64,000 nucleotides of DNA. Origin: Streptomyces caniscabiei. Its GTDB lineage: Bacteria; Actinomycetota; Actinomycetes; Streptomycetales; Streptomycetaceae. The DNA is taken from NCBI RefSeq assembly GCF_014930365.1, contig NZ_JABXWI010000017.1:127204-191203 (forward strand), written 5' to 3'. Shown piece by piece: positions 17,401 to 25,606 of this stretch. Within the stretch, counting starts at the first letter, position 1. Every line of letters starts with the position of its first letter. A program made the position numbers and the translations under genes. Below the pieces are notes generated by a model, which was not told where the DNA came from, did no database searches, and saw nothing but the letters and a program-made list of their open reading frames with translations.

Positions 17401-18672
17401 ATGCGGCGTGGCATAGCGGCCACCGCGCTGGTGGCGTCGATCGCTCTCGCGGCGACGGCCTGCGGCGGAAGTGACAGCGGCGACTCGGCCGACGGTCCGG
17501 TCACCATCACCTGGTGGGACACCTCCAACGCCACCAACGAGGCGCCGACGTACAAGGCCCTGGTCAAGGAGTTCGAGGCCGCCCACAAGGACATCAAGGT
17601 CAAGTACGTCAACGTGCCGTTCGACCAGGCGCAGAACAAGTTCGACACCGCCGCCGGTGCCACGGGTGCCCCGGACATCCTGCGCTCCGAGGTCGGCTGG
17701 ACCCCCGCCTTCGCCAAGAAGGGCTTCTTCCTGCCGCTGGACGGCACCGAGGCCCTGAAGGACCAGGACAAGTTCCAGCCCAACCTGATCAAGCAGGCCC
17801 AGTACGACGGCAAGACCTACGGCGTCCCGTTCGTCACCGACACCCTCGCGCTCGTCTACAACAAGGAACTCTTCGAGAAGGCCGGCATCACCGAGGCCCC
17901 CAAGAGCTGGGACGACCTGAAGAAGGCCGCCGCCACCATCAAGGGCAAGACCGGCGTCGACGGCTACTGGGGCTCCACCCAGGCCTACTACGCCCAGTCT
18001 TTCCTCTACGGCGAGGGCACCGACACCGTCGACGTAGCCGCCAAGAAGATCACCGTGAACTCCGCCGAGGCCAAGAAGGCGTACGGCACCTGGCTGGACC
18101 TCTTCGACGGCAAGGGCCTGCACAAGGCCGACACCACCGCCGACGCCTACGCCCACATCCAGGACGCCTTCGTCAACGGCAAGGTCGCCTCGATCGTCCA
18201 GGGCCCGTGGGAGATCACCAACTTCTACAAGGGCTCGGCCTTCAAGGACAAGGCCAACCTCGGCATCGCCACCGTCCCGGCCGGCGCCGGCGGCAAGGCG
18301 GGCGCCCCGACCGGCGGCCACAACCTCTCCGTGTACGCCGGCTCGGACAAGGCGCACCAGGAGGCGTCGCTGAAGTTCGTCAACTTCATGACCTCGGCGA
18401 AGTCCCAGGAGACCATCGCCCTGAAGAACTCCACGCTGCCCACCCGCGACGACGCCTACACCGCCGAGGTGAAGGCCGACCCGGGCATCGCCGGCTACCA
18501 GACCGTCCTCGCCGCCGCCCAGCCGCGCCCCGAGCTGCCCGAGTACAGCTCGCTGTGGGGCCCGCTCGACACCGAACTGCTCGCGATCGCCGGCGGCAAG
18601 GAGTCCCTGGACAAGGGCCTCGGCAACGCGGAGACCGCGATCGCCAAGCTGGTCCCGGACTACAGCAAGTGA
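17401..18672 (+). CDS. malE: Maltose/maltodextrin-binding lipoprotein
   Basis: 423-residue extracellular solute-binding lipoprotein. The signal MRRGIAATALVASIALAATAC has a lipobox with the lipidated Cys at 21. Family 1 binding-protein features include ITWWDTSN, KYVNVPFDQAQNKFDTA and a YNKELFEKAGI segment. It delivers maltodextrin to MalFG. AAGGAG is seven bases before the ATG. A GC hairpin directly follows the gene (18679-18705), and malF follows 83 bases later. Repression by MalR is expected from the upstream operators. Confidence 0.96.
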   Translation: MRRGIAATALVASIALAATACGGSDSGDSADGPVTITWWDTSNATNEAPTYKALVKEFEAAHKDIKVKYVNVPFDQAQNKFDTAAGATGAPDILRSEVGWTPAFAKKGFFLPLDGTEALKDQDKFQPNLIKQAQYDGKTYGVPFVTDTLALVYNKELFEKAGITEAPKSWDDLKKAAATIKGKTGVDGYWGSTQAYYAQSFLYGEGTDTVDVAAKKITVNSAEAKKAYGTWLDLFDGKGLHKADTTADAYAHIQDAFVNGKVASIVQGPWEITNFYKGSAFKDKANLGIATVPAGAGGKAGAPTGGHNLSVYAGSDKAHQEASLKFVNFMTSAKSQETIALKNSTLPTRDDAYTAEVKADPGIAGYQTVLAAAQPRPELPEYSSLWGPLDTELLAIAGGKESLDKGLGNAETAIAKLVPDYSK

Positions 18673-18678
18673 TCCCGT

Positions 18679-18705
18679 GGGCCGGGCCGCCGAGCGGCCC
18701 GGCCC
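18679..18705 (+). terminator. Intra-operon hairpin between malE and malF
   Basis: Perfect 11-bp stem (18679-18689 with 18695-18705) and a 5-base loop, six bases after the malE stop. Probably a partial terminator or 3' stabiliser that lets the binding protein outnumber the permeases. Confidence 0.6.
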
Positions 18706-18755
18706 CCGCAGGCCCGCCCCCGATCTTCCCGTGATCTTCCAGAAGGTGTCGAACG

Positions 18756-19760
18756 ATGACAGTCGCCATCGACCGAGCGACCGGCAAGCGCCGAGGTGAA
18801 CCGGGCGGGCGCCCGGGCCCGCTGTCGCGTCTGAGGCAGTCGTACCAGCGGTACTGGTACGCGTACGCGATGATCGCCCCGGTCGTCGTCGTGCTCGGCG
18901 TCCTGGTGATGTATCCGCTGGCGCGCGGCCTCTACCTCACCCTCACCAACGCCAACAGCCTCAACTCGGCGCGCACGATCGGCGCCAACCACATCGACGC
19001 GACCTACGAGTTCATCGGCCTCGACAACTACGCCGACATCCTGTGGGGCCCGACGTCGTACGACCGCTTCTGGTCGCACTTCATCTGGACCATCGTCTGG
19101 ACGGCGCTCTGCGTCGCCCTGCACTACGTCATCGGACTCGGCCTCGCGCTGCTGCTCAACCAGAAGCTGCGCGGCCGCACCTTCTACCGGCTGATCCTGG
19201 TCCTGCCGTGGGCCGTGCCCACCTTCGTCACCGTGTTCGGCTGGCGGTTCATGCTCGCCGACGGCGGTGTGATCAACGCCGGCCTCGAAGCACTGCACCT
19301 GCCGACCCCGCTGTGGCTGGAGGACACCTTCTGGCAGCGGTTCGCCGCGATCATGGTCAACACCTGGTGCGGTGTGCCGTTCATGATGGTCTCGCTGCTC
19401 GGCGGGCTCCAGTCCATCGACTCCTCGCTCTACGAGGCGGCGGAGATGGACGGCGCGAGCGCCTGGCAGCGCTTCCGCTACGTCACGCTGCCGGGACTGC
19501 GCTCGGTCAGCTCCACCGTCGTCCTCCTCGGCGTGATCTGGACGTTCAACCAGTTCGCCGTCATCTTCCTGCTGTTCGGCGACACCGCGCCCGAGGCGCA
19601 GATCCTCGTGACCTGGGCCTACTACCTCGGCTTCGGACAGCAGCCGCGTGACTTCGCGCAGTCGGCGGCCTACGGCATCCTGCTGCTGGCCATCCTGATC
19701 GTCTTCACCTCCGTCTACCGCCGCTGGCTGAACCGCGATGAGCAGCAGCTCGCGATCTGA
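18756..19760 (+). CDS. malF: Maltodextrin ABC permease MalF
   Basis: 334-residue inner-membrane permease with about six helices. The EAA loop that docks the ATPase is EAAEMDGASAWQRFRYVTLP (about residues 229-248). The first helix is MIAPVVVVLGVLVMYPLA. GAAGG precedes the ATG. Partner of MalG, whose gene follows 13 bases later. No ATPase gene is present; in Streptomyces the shared MsiK energises this system. Confidence 0.96.
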   Translation: MTVAIDRATGKRRGEPGGRPGPLSRLRQSYQRYWYAYAMIAPVVVVLGVLVMYPLARGLYLTLTNANSLNSARTIGANHIDATYEFIGLDNYADILWGPTSYDRFWSHFIWTIVWTALCVALHYVIGLGLALLLNQKLRGRTFYRLILVLPWAVPTFVTVFGWRFMLADGGVINAGLEALHLPTPLWLEDTFWQRFAAIMVNTWCGVPFMMVSLLGGLQSIDSSLYEAAEMDGASAWQRFRYVTLPGLRSVSSTVVLLGVIWTFNQFAVIFLLFGDTAPEAQILVTWAYYLGFGQQPRDFAQSAAYGILLLAILIVFTSVYRRWLNRDEQQLAI

Positions 19761-19773
19761 GGCAGGAGCCCCC

Positions 19774-20694
19774 ATGAGTACGACCACGAGTACGACCACT
19801 GTCGGGACCAAGGCTCCGGCGGACGCGACGCCGACGGCCGCCGCCCCGCGCAGGACCCGCCGACGCGGCGAGAACAGCCTCGCCGGCTCTTTCGCCGCCC
19901 ACACGATCCTCGTCGTGGCGAGCCTGGCCGCCCTCTTCCCGATCGCCTGGCTGGTCTTCCTGTCCCTCGGACCGGACAAGGACGATTACCTGCATCCCGG
20001 GCGCATCTTCGGCAAAATGACCTTTGCCAACTACTCGCACGTGCTCCAGGAGACACCGTTCTTCGACTGGCTGGTCAGCACCCTCGTCGTCTCGCTCGGC
20101 ACCACCGTCCTCGGGGTGCTGATCGCGGCGACCACCGGTTACGCCGTCTCCCGCATGCGCTTCCCGGGCTACCGGAAGTTCATGTGGGTGCTTCTGGTCA
20201 CGCAGATGTTCCCCGTGGCCGTCCTGATGGTGCCGATGTACGAGATCCTCTCGGAACTGCGGCTCGTCGACAGCTACCTCGGTCTCGTCCTCGTCTACTG
20301 CTCGACGGCCGTGCCGTACTGCGCCTGGCTGCTCAAGGGCTACTTCGACACGATCCCCTTCGAGATCGACGAGGCCGGACGCGTCGACGGGCTGAGCCCC
20401 TTCGGCACGTTCGCACGGCTGATCCTGCCGCTCGCCAAGCCGGGTCTCGCGGTCGCCGCGTTCTACAGCTTCATCACCGCGTTCGGGGAGGTCGCCTTCG
20501 CCTCGACGTTCATGCTGTCCGACACGAAGTACACCTTCGCCGTCGGTCTGCAGAGCTTCGTCAGCGAACACGACGCCCAGCGCAACCTGATGGCGGCCAC
20601 CGCCGTGCTGGTCGCGATCCCCGTCTCCGCGTTCTTCTACCTCGTGCAGAAGAACCTGGTGACCGGACTGACCGCGGGCGGCACGAAGGGCTGA
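19774..20694 (+). CDS. malG: Maltodextrin ABC permease MalG
   Basis: 306 residues. A Thr/Ala-rich cytoplasmic N-terminus leads into six helices (first HTILVVASLAALFPIAWLVF). The EAA loop is EIDEAGRVDGLSPFGTFARL, near residue 200. The ATG at 19774 follows GGCAGGAG by about six bases; the frame upstream overlaps malF and was rejected. Last gene of the malEFG unit. A strong hairpin lies between it and aglA. Confidence 0.96.
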   Translation: MSTTTSTTTVGTKAPADATPTAAAPRRTRRRGENSLAGSFAAHTILVVASLAALFPIAWLVFLSLGPDKDDYLHPGRIFGKMTFANYSHVLQETPFFDWLVSTLVVSLGTTVLGVLIAATTGYAVSRMRFPGYRKFMWVLLVTQMFPVAVLMVPMYEILSELRLVDSYLGLVLVYCSTAVPYCAWLLKGYFDTIPFEIDEAGRVDGLSPFGTFARLILPLAKPGLAVAAFYSFITAFGEVAFASTFMLSDTKYTFAVGLQSFVSEHDAQRNLMAATAVLVAIPVSAFFYLVQKNLVTGLTAGGTKG

Positions 20695-20726
20695 CCGCCC
20701 GGGCTGAGCCACGAGGGCCGTCGGTT

Positions 20727-20809
20727 GTCTGCGGCTTCGTCGTGGCTGGTCGCGCCCCGCGGCGAAGCCGCAGATGTCCCCCAGCCCCCGCGCCCCTTCG
20801 GGGCGCGGG
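20727..20809 (+). repeat. Intergenic double-hairpin element between malG and aglA
   Basis: Two nested hairpins: CTGCGGCTTCG with CGAAGCCGCAG around a region resembling part of the dispersed element at 37.6 and 49.8 kb, then a perfect 10-bp stem CCCGCGCCCC/GGGGCGCGGG (20787-20796, 20800-20809) on a TTC loop. It probably terminates malEFG transcription and is a member of a repeated Streptomyces intergenic family. Confidence 0.65.
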
Positions 20810-20924
20810 TGGCGGTCACGGTGTCCATCCGACCCCGCCGGCACCGTGGCCGCCTCTGTCCCCGCCCTCCGCACCCGCTTCTGATACTTCCGAACCGATG
20901 ACCCCGTTACGCACCAAGGACGCC

Positions 20925-22607
20925 ATGAGCCAGCAGCACTCCGCAGCCGACCCGGCCCCGACCTCTGCCCTCGCCACCACCCCGCGCAGCGACTGGTGGC
21001 GCGACGCGGTGATCTACCAGGTCTACCCGCGCAGCTTCGCCGACAGCAACGGTGACGGCATGGGTGACCTGGAGGGCGTGCGGTCCCGACTCCCGTACCT
21101 GCGCGACCTCGGCATCGACGCCGTGTGGCTCAGCCCCTTCTACGCCTCCCCGCAGGCCGACGCCGGGTACGACGTCGCCGATTACCGAGCGGTGGACCCG
21201 ATGTTCGGGTCGCTCCTGGACGCGGACGCCCTGATCCGGGACGCCCACGAGCTGGGCCTGCGCATCATCGTCGACCTGGTCCCCAACCACTCCTCCGACC
21301 AGCACGAGTGGTTCAAGCGGGCGGTCGCGGAGGGCCCCGGCTCGCCGCTGCGGGACCGCTACCACTTCCGTCCCGGCAAGGGCACGAACGGCGAACTCCC
21401 GCCCAACGACTGGGAGTCCATCTTCGGCGGGCCGGCGTGGACACGGGTGACAGAACCCGACGGCACCCCGGGCGAGTGGTACCTCCACCTCTTCGCCCCG
21501 GAGCAGCCCGACTTCAACTGGGAGCACCCTGCGGTCGGCGACGAGTTCCGCTCCATCCTCCGCTTCTGGCTGGACATCGGCGTCGACGGCTTCCGTATCG
21601 ACGTCGCCCACGGCCTGGTCAAGGCGGACGGCCTCCCGGACCTCGGCGCCCACGACCAGCTGAAACTGCTGGGCAACGATGTCATGCCCTTCTTCGACCA
21701 GGACGGCGTCCACGCGATCTACCGCGAATGGCGCCTGGTGCTGGACGAGTACGCGGGGGAGCGCATCTTCGTCGCGGAGGCGTGGACGCCGACGGTCGAA
21801 CGCACCGCGAACTACGTCCGCCCCGACGAGTTGCACCAGGCCTTCAACTTCCAGTATCTGAGCACGAGCTGGGACGCGGCCGAGCTGAAGGTCGTCATCG
21901 ACCGCACGCTGGACGCGATGCGCCCGGTGAACGCCCCCGCGACCTGGGTGCTGTCGAACCACGACGTGACCCGGCACGCGACGCGCTTCGCCAACGAACC
22001 GGGCCTCGGCACGCAGATCCGCCTCGCGGGCGACCGCGCCCTGGGCCTGCGCCGCGCCCGCGCCGCCTCGCTGCTGATGCTGGCGCTGCCCGGTTCGGCC
22101 TACGTCTACCAGGGCGAGGAACTCGGCCTCCCCGACGTCGTCGACCTCCCGGACGAGGTCCGCCAGGACCCCGCGTACTTCCGGGGAGCCGGCCAGGACG
22201 GCTTCCGCGACGGTTGCCGGGTGCCGATCCCGTGGACCCGCGCCGGTTCGTCGTACGGCTTCGGCGCGGGTGGCTCCTGGCTTCCGCAGCCCGCGGAATG
22301 GGCCGAGCTGAGCGTGGAGGCCCAGACGGGCGTCGCGGACTCGACCCTGGAGCTGTACCGCACGGCCCTGTCGGTCCGCCGCGCACAGCGCGCCCTCGGC
22401 GCGGGCGACTCGGTGGAGTGGCTGAAGGCCCCCGCCGGCGTCCTGGCCTTCCGCCGGGGAGACGTCGTGTGCGTCGCCAACACCACGAGCGAGGCGGTAC
22501 GGATCCCCGCGTACGGTCGCGTCCTGGTCGCCAGCGGTGAGCTGACGGTGGCCGACGACGAGGCGAAGCTGCCGGGCGACACGACGGTCTGGTGGACGAC
22601 CGGCTGA
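20925..22607 (+). CDS. aglA: Cytoplasmic GH13 alpha-glucosidase (maltodextrin hydrolase)
   Basis: 560-residue intracellular alpha-glucosidase that splits imported maltodextrins. (beta/alpha)8 barrel motifs: DWWRDAVIYQVYPRSFAD, VDLVPNHSSDQHEWF, nucleophile D226 in GFRIDVAHG, acid/base E285 in FVAEAWTP, and D347 in LSNHDVTRH. No signal peptide. ATG at 20925 follows AAGGA by five bases; an in-frame ATG at 20898 lacks one. In S. coelicolor the corresponding gene follows malG and is part of the MalR regulon. A perfect 18-bp hairpin terminates it. Confidence 0.94.
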   Translation: MSQQHSAADPAPTSALATTPRSDWWRDAVIYQVYPRSFADSNGDGMGDLEGVRSRLPYLRDLGIDAVWLSPFYASPQADAGYDVADYRAVDPMFGSLLDADALIRDAHELGLRIIVDLVPNHSSDQHEWFKRAVAEGPGSPLRDRYHFRPGKGTNGELPPNDWESIFGGPAWTRVTEPDGTPGEWYLHLFAPEQPDFNWEHPAVGDEFRSILRFWLDIGVDGFRIDVAHGLVKADGLPDLGAHDQLKLLGNDVMPFFDQDGVHAIYREWRLVLDEYAGERIFVAEAWTPTVERTANYVRPDELHQAFNFQYLSTSWDAAELKVVIDRTLDAMRPVNAPATWVLSNHDVTRHATRFANEPGLGTQIRLAGDRALGLRRARAASLLMLALPGSAYVYQGEELGLPDVVDLPDEVRQDPAYFRGAGQDGFRDGCRVPIPWTRAGSSYGFGAGGSWLPQPAEWAELSVEAQTGVADSTLELYRTALSVRRAQRALGAGDSVEWLKAPAGVLAFRRGDVVCVANTTSEAVRIPAYGRVLVASGELTVADDEAKLPGDTTVWWTTG

Positions 22608-22625
22608 CGATCCCGCGAGGACGCC

Positions 22626-22670
22626 GACCGCGCCGCGCATGCGAAGCTCCGCCGCATGCGCGGCGCGGTC
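22626..22670 (+). terminator. Terminator after aglA
   Basis: Perfect 18-bp stem (22626-22643 with 22653-22670) and a 9-base loop, 19 bases past the aglA stop. Confidence 0.85.
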
Positions 22671-22800
22671 GTCGTTCGGGCCCACCGCGCGGGCCCGTCG
22701 CCGAGAAACCCGGTTGATCCGGACGCGGGCACAGGAATACTGGCTGTCGCCCCAGTTGAACCGTTGAACCGTCGAACCGCTGTCGGTGGAGTGGAAGAGC

Positions 22801-23706
22801 GTGCGGCAGATGGCGATGCACGACGACCAGGTGGACGTGACCGCCGAGACCGTCGCGACCCTGATCCGGGAACAGTTTCCCGAGTGGGGCGACAAGGCGG
22901 TCCGGCCCCTGCCGTCGACCGGGACGGTCAACGCCATCTTCCGTGTCGGCGACGACCTCTCGGCGCGGTTCCCGCTGCGTCCGGCCGATGCCGGCGAGGC
23001 CCTGGCGGTGCTGGAACGGGAGGCCGGGGCGAGCGCGGAGCTGGCGCGGATGTCCCCCTTCCCCGCCCCGGAACCCGTCGCCCTGGGCAAGCCGGGAGCG
23101 GGTTACCCCATGCCGTGGTCGGTCCAGACCTGGCTGCCGGGCACGATCGCCTCGGATGCCGACCCGAGCGGATCGCACGCCTTCGCCGAGGACCTCGCGA
23201 CCCTCGTCGCGGCCCTCCGCCAGGCCGACACCCGGGGACGCCCCTTCGACGGCGAGGGCCGTGGCGGAGTGCTCACCCACCACGACGACTGGATGGCGGA
23301 GTGCTTCGCCCGGAGCGAGGGGCTGCTCGACGTGCCCCGGCTGCGCCGGATGTGGAGCCGCCTGCGGGAGTTGCCGCGCACGGGTGCCGATGTGATGAGC
23401 CATCGTGACCTGATCCCCGGCAACGTCCTGGTCGCGGGGGACCGCCTCGGCGGCGTCCTCGACACCGGCGGCTTCGGCCCGGCCGACCCCGCGCTGGATC
23501 TGGTCGCCGCCTGGCACATCCTGCGGCCGGGCCCGAGGGAGGTGCTCCGACGGACCCTGGGCTGCGACGACCTGGAGTGGGAGCGCGGCAAGGCGTGGGC
23601 GTTCGAACAGGCGATGGGGCTCGTCTGGTACTACGTCGAGAGCAACCCGACGATGAGCGCCCTGGGACGCCGGACACTCGACCGCCTCCTCACAGCGAGG
23701 CCGTGA
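22801..23706 (+). CDS. Aminoglycoside phosphotransferase-family kinase
   Basis: 301-residue APH/ChoK-fold kinase. It shows the catalytic loop MSHRDLIPGNVLV (H-R-D-x(4)-N) and the metal-binding segment GVLDTGGFGPADPALDLVAA, which replaces the usual IDW/IDF. Substrate unknown; such proteins phosphorylate small hydroxyl-bearing molecules. It interrupts the maltodextrin block without an evident link to it. Start uncertain between GTG 22801 and ATG 22810; GGAG at 22788-22791 fits 22801. Confidence 0.85.
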   Translation: MRQMAMHDDQVDVTAETVATLIREQFPEWGDKAVRPLPSTGTVNAIFRVGDDLSARFPLRPADAGEALAVLEREAGASAELARMSPFPAPEPVALGKPGAGYPMPWSVQTWLPGTIASDADPSGSHAFAEDLATLVAALRQADTRGRPFDGEGRGGVLTHHDDWMAECFARSEGLLDVPRLRRMWSRLRELPRTGADVMSHRDLIPGNVLVAGDRLGGVLDTGGFGPADPALDLVAAWHILRPGPREVLRRTLGCDDLEWERGKAWAFEQAMGLVWYYVESNPTMSALGRRTLDRLLTARP

Positions 23707-23791
23707 CCCGCCCCGCCTCGAAGATCGTGTTCCCCCAACGCCCGTGTGTGTGAAGAGATTTCGCGGGCGTGAAGAAGGTGTGTCCGGAGGG

Positions 23792-23858
23792 TTGACCGTT
23801 CCACAAGGGGACTCGTACTTTCCTCTCGGTTGAAAGTTTTCAGCCATCTTGCAGCAAG
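23792..23858 (+). promoter_or_regulatory. Amylase promoter with MalR-type operator
   Basis: A -35 TTGACC (23792-23797), 18-base spacer and TACTTT (23816-23821) form a plausible promoter. Immediately downstream are the palindromes TGAAA-GT-TTTCA (23831-23842) and CTTGC-A-GCAAG (23848-23858). The latter is the cleanest copy of the half-site also found before malE, so the amylase should be under MalR. Confidence 0.75.
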
Positions 23859-23941
23859 AATCCGCAACGGCCTTGCCGCACGGGCCCCCACGGCCCACGA
23901 ACCTCCCCTGCGGATCCCTTCAACGGAGAAGGACCCCACAC

Positions 23942-25324
23942 ATGGCCAGCAGAACCCTCTCCGGTGCGCTCGCACTCGCGGCCGGCGCGTCGATCGCGCT
24001 CGCGGTGCCCACGACGACCGCGTATGCCTCGCCTCCCGGCAACAAGGACGTGACCGCCGTCCTGTTCGAGTGGAACTTCGCCTCCGTCGCCAAGGAGTGC
24101 ACCGACAGGCTCGGCCCGAACGGGTACGGCTACGTCCAGGTCTCGCCACCCGCCGAGCACATACAGGGCGCGCAGTGGTGGACGTCGTACCAGCCCGTCA
24201 GCTACCGGATCGCCGGACGGCTCGGCGACGCCACCGCCTTCAAGAGCATGATCGACACGTGTCACGCGGCCGGTGTCAAGGTCGTCGTCGACACGGTCGT
24301 CAACCACATGTCGGCGGGCAGCGGCACGGGCACCGGCGGCTCGTCGTACACCAAGTACACCTACCCCGGCCTCTACTCCTCCTTCGACTTCGACAACTGC
24401 ACCGCCACCATCAGCGACTACACCAACCGCGCCGACGTCCAGAACTGCGAGTTGGTCGGGCTCGCCGACCTGGACACCGGTGAGGAGTACGTCCGTTCGG
24501 CCATCGCCGGGTACATGAACTCCCTGCTCGGGTACGGCGTCGACGGCTTCCGGATCGACGCCGCCAAGCACATCCCCGCCGCCGACCTCGCCAACATCAA
24601 GTCGCGGCTGACCAAGCCTTCCGTGTACTGGAAGCAGGAGGCCATCTACGGCTCGGGCGAGGCCGTCCAGCCGAGCGAGTACACCGGCAACGGGGACGTG
24701 CAGGAGTTCCGCTACGCCTTCGACCTCAAGCGGGTCTTCAACAACGAGAACCTCGCCTACCTGAAGAACTACGGCGAGGGCTGGGGCTACATGAACAGCT
24801 CGGTCGCCGGCGTCTTCGTCGACAACCACGACACCGAGCGCAACGGCTCCACCCTCAGCTACAAGGACAACGCGAACTACACCCTCGCCAATGTCTTCAT
24901 GCTGGCGTACCCGTACGGCGCGCCCGACATCAACTCCGGCTACGAGTTCACCGACCACGACGCGGGCCCGCCCAACGGCGGTGCGGTCAGCGCCTGTTGG
25001 CAGGACGGGTGGAAGTGCCAGCACGCCTGGCCGGAGATCATGCGCATGGTCCCCTTCCGCAACGCCACCCGCGGCGAGGCGGTCACCAACTGGTGGGACA
25101 ACGGGGGCGACGCGATCGCGTTCGGCCGCGGAGCCAAGGGCTTCGTCGCCATCAACCACGAGTCGGTCAGCCTCAGCCGCACGTACCAGACCTCCCTCGC
25201 GGCCGGCACCTACTGCAACGTGCAGAACAACACGACGGTGACCGTCAACGGTTCCGGCCAGTTCACCGCGACCCTCGGCGCCAACACCGCCCTCGCGATC
25301 TACGCGGGCAAGTCCAGCTGCTGA
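23942..25324 (+). CDS. Secreted GH13 alpha-amylase
   Basis: 460-residue secreted endo-acting amylase. Sec signal MASRTLSGALALAAGASIAL, cut near TAYA-S. Barrel motifs: VVVDTVVNHMSAG, nucleophile in GFRIDAAKH, acid/base in YWKQEAIYG, third acid in FVDNHDTER. A beta-sandwich domain C ends in Cys. No starch-binding CBM20 follows, unlike the longer Streptomyces amylases of about 570 residues. GGAGAAGGA precedes the ATG. It releases maltodextrins for MalEFG. Confidence 0.95.
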   Translation: MASRTLSGALALAAGASIALAVPTTTAYASPPGNKDVTAVLFEWNFASVAKECTDRLGPNGYGYVQVSPPAEHIQGAQWWTSYQPVSYRIAGRLGDATAFKSMIDTCHAAGVKVVVDTVVNHMSAGSGTGTGGSSYTKYTYPGLYSSFDFDNCTATISDYTNRADVQNCELVGLADLDTGEEYVRSAIAGYMNSLLGYGVDGFRIDAAKHIPAADLANIKSRLTKPSVYWKQEAIYGSGEAVQPSEYTGNGDVQEFRYAFDLKRVFNNENLAYLKNYGEGWGYMNSSVAGVFVDNHDTERNGSTLSYKDNANYTLANVFMLAYPYGAPDINSGYEFTDHDAGPPNGGAVSACWQDGWKCQHAWPEIMRMVPFRNATRGEAVTNWWDNGGDAIAFGRGAKGFVAINHESVSLSRTYQTSLAAGTYCNVQNNTTVTVNGSGQFTATLGANTALAIYAGKSSC

Positions 25325-25348
25325 CGGTGTTGTAAGCCCTTACCGTTA

Positions 25349-25391
25349 CTTTCAAGCCTCTTGCTGAAATGCTTTCGGCGGCGATACGGTC
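25349..25391 (+). promoter_or_regulatory. Maltose-type operator/promoter, probably original pullulanase promoter
   Basis: CTTTCAAG (25349-25356) and CTTGCTGAAATGCTTTCGG (from 25360) carry the half-sites of the amylase and malE operators. TTGCTG (25361-25366) and GATACG (25383-25388), 16 bases apart, could be -35 and -10. It points rightward, but the next gene is tnpB and pullulanase is 1.9 kb away, which suggests displacement by insertion. Confidence 0.6.
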
Positions 25392-25606
25392 ACGCGGGGT
25401 TTGGAACTGCTGGCGTTGGAGTGGTTCAAGAGCGTTCGGGTGAGCGGGGGTGAGTGTGGATGGCCTGTGTCGAGCCGCGCTCCTGGCTTGTGATGCCGGT
25501 TTTCGGTGGGGAACTGATGTTCCCTCATCGAATGCGTGACCTTCATGGGTGGTGCTCGTTTCCAGGGCGACGGTGTATTCGAGTCGGGCCGGGCGGAGGT
25601 GGCGGG

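Noticed and set aside
17401..20694. Missing maltose ABC ATPase as a deletion
   Set aside because: Streptomyces sugar importers normally use the unlinked multi-system ATPase MsiK, so absence is expected.
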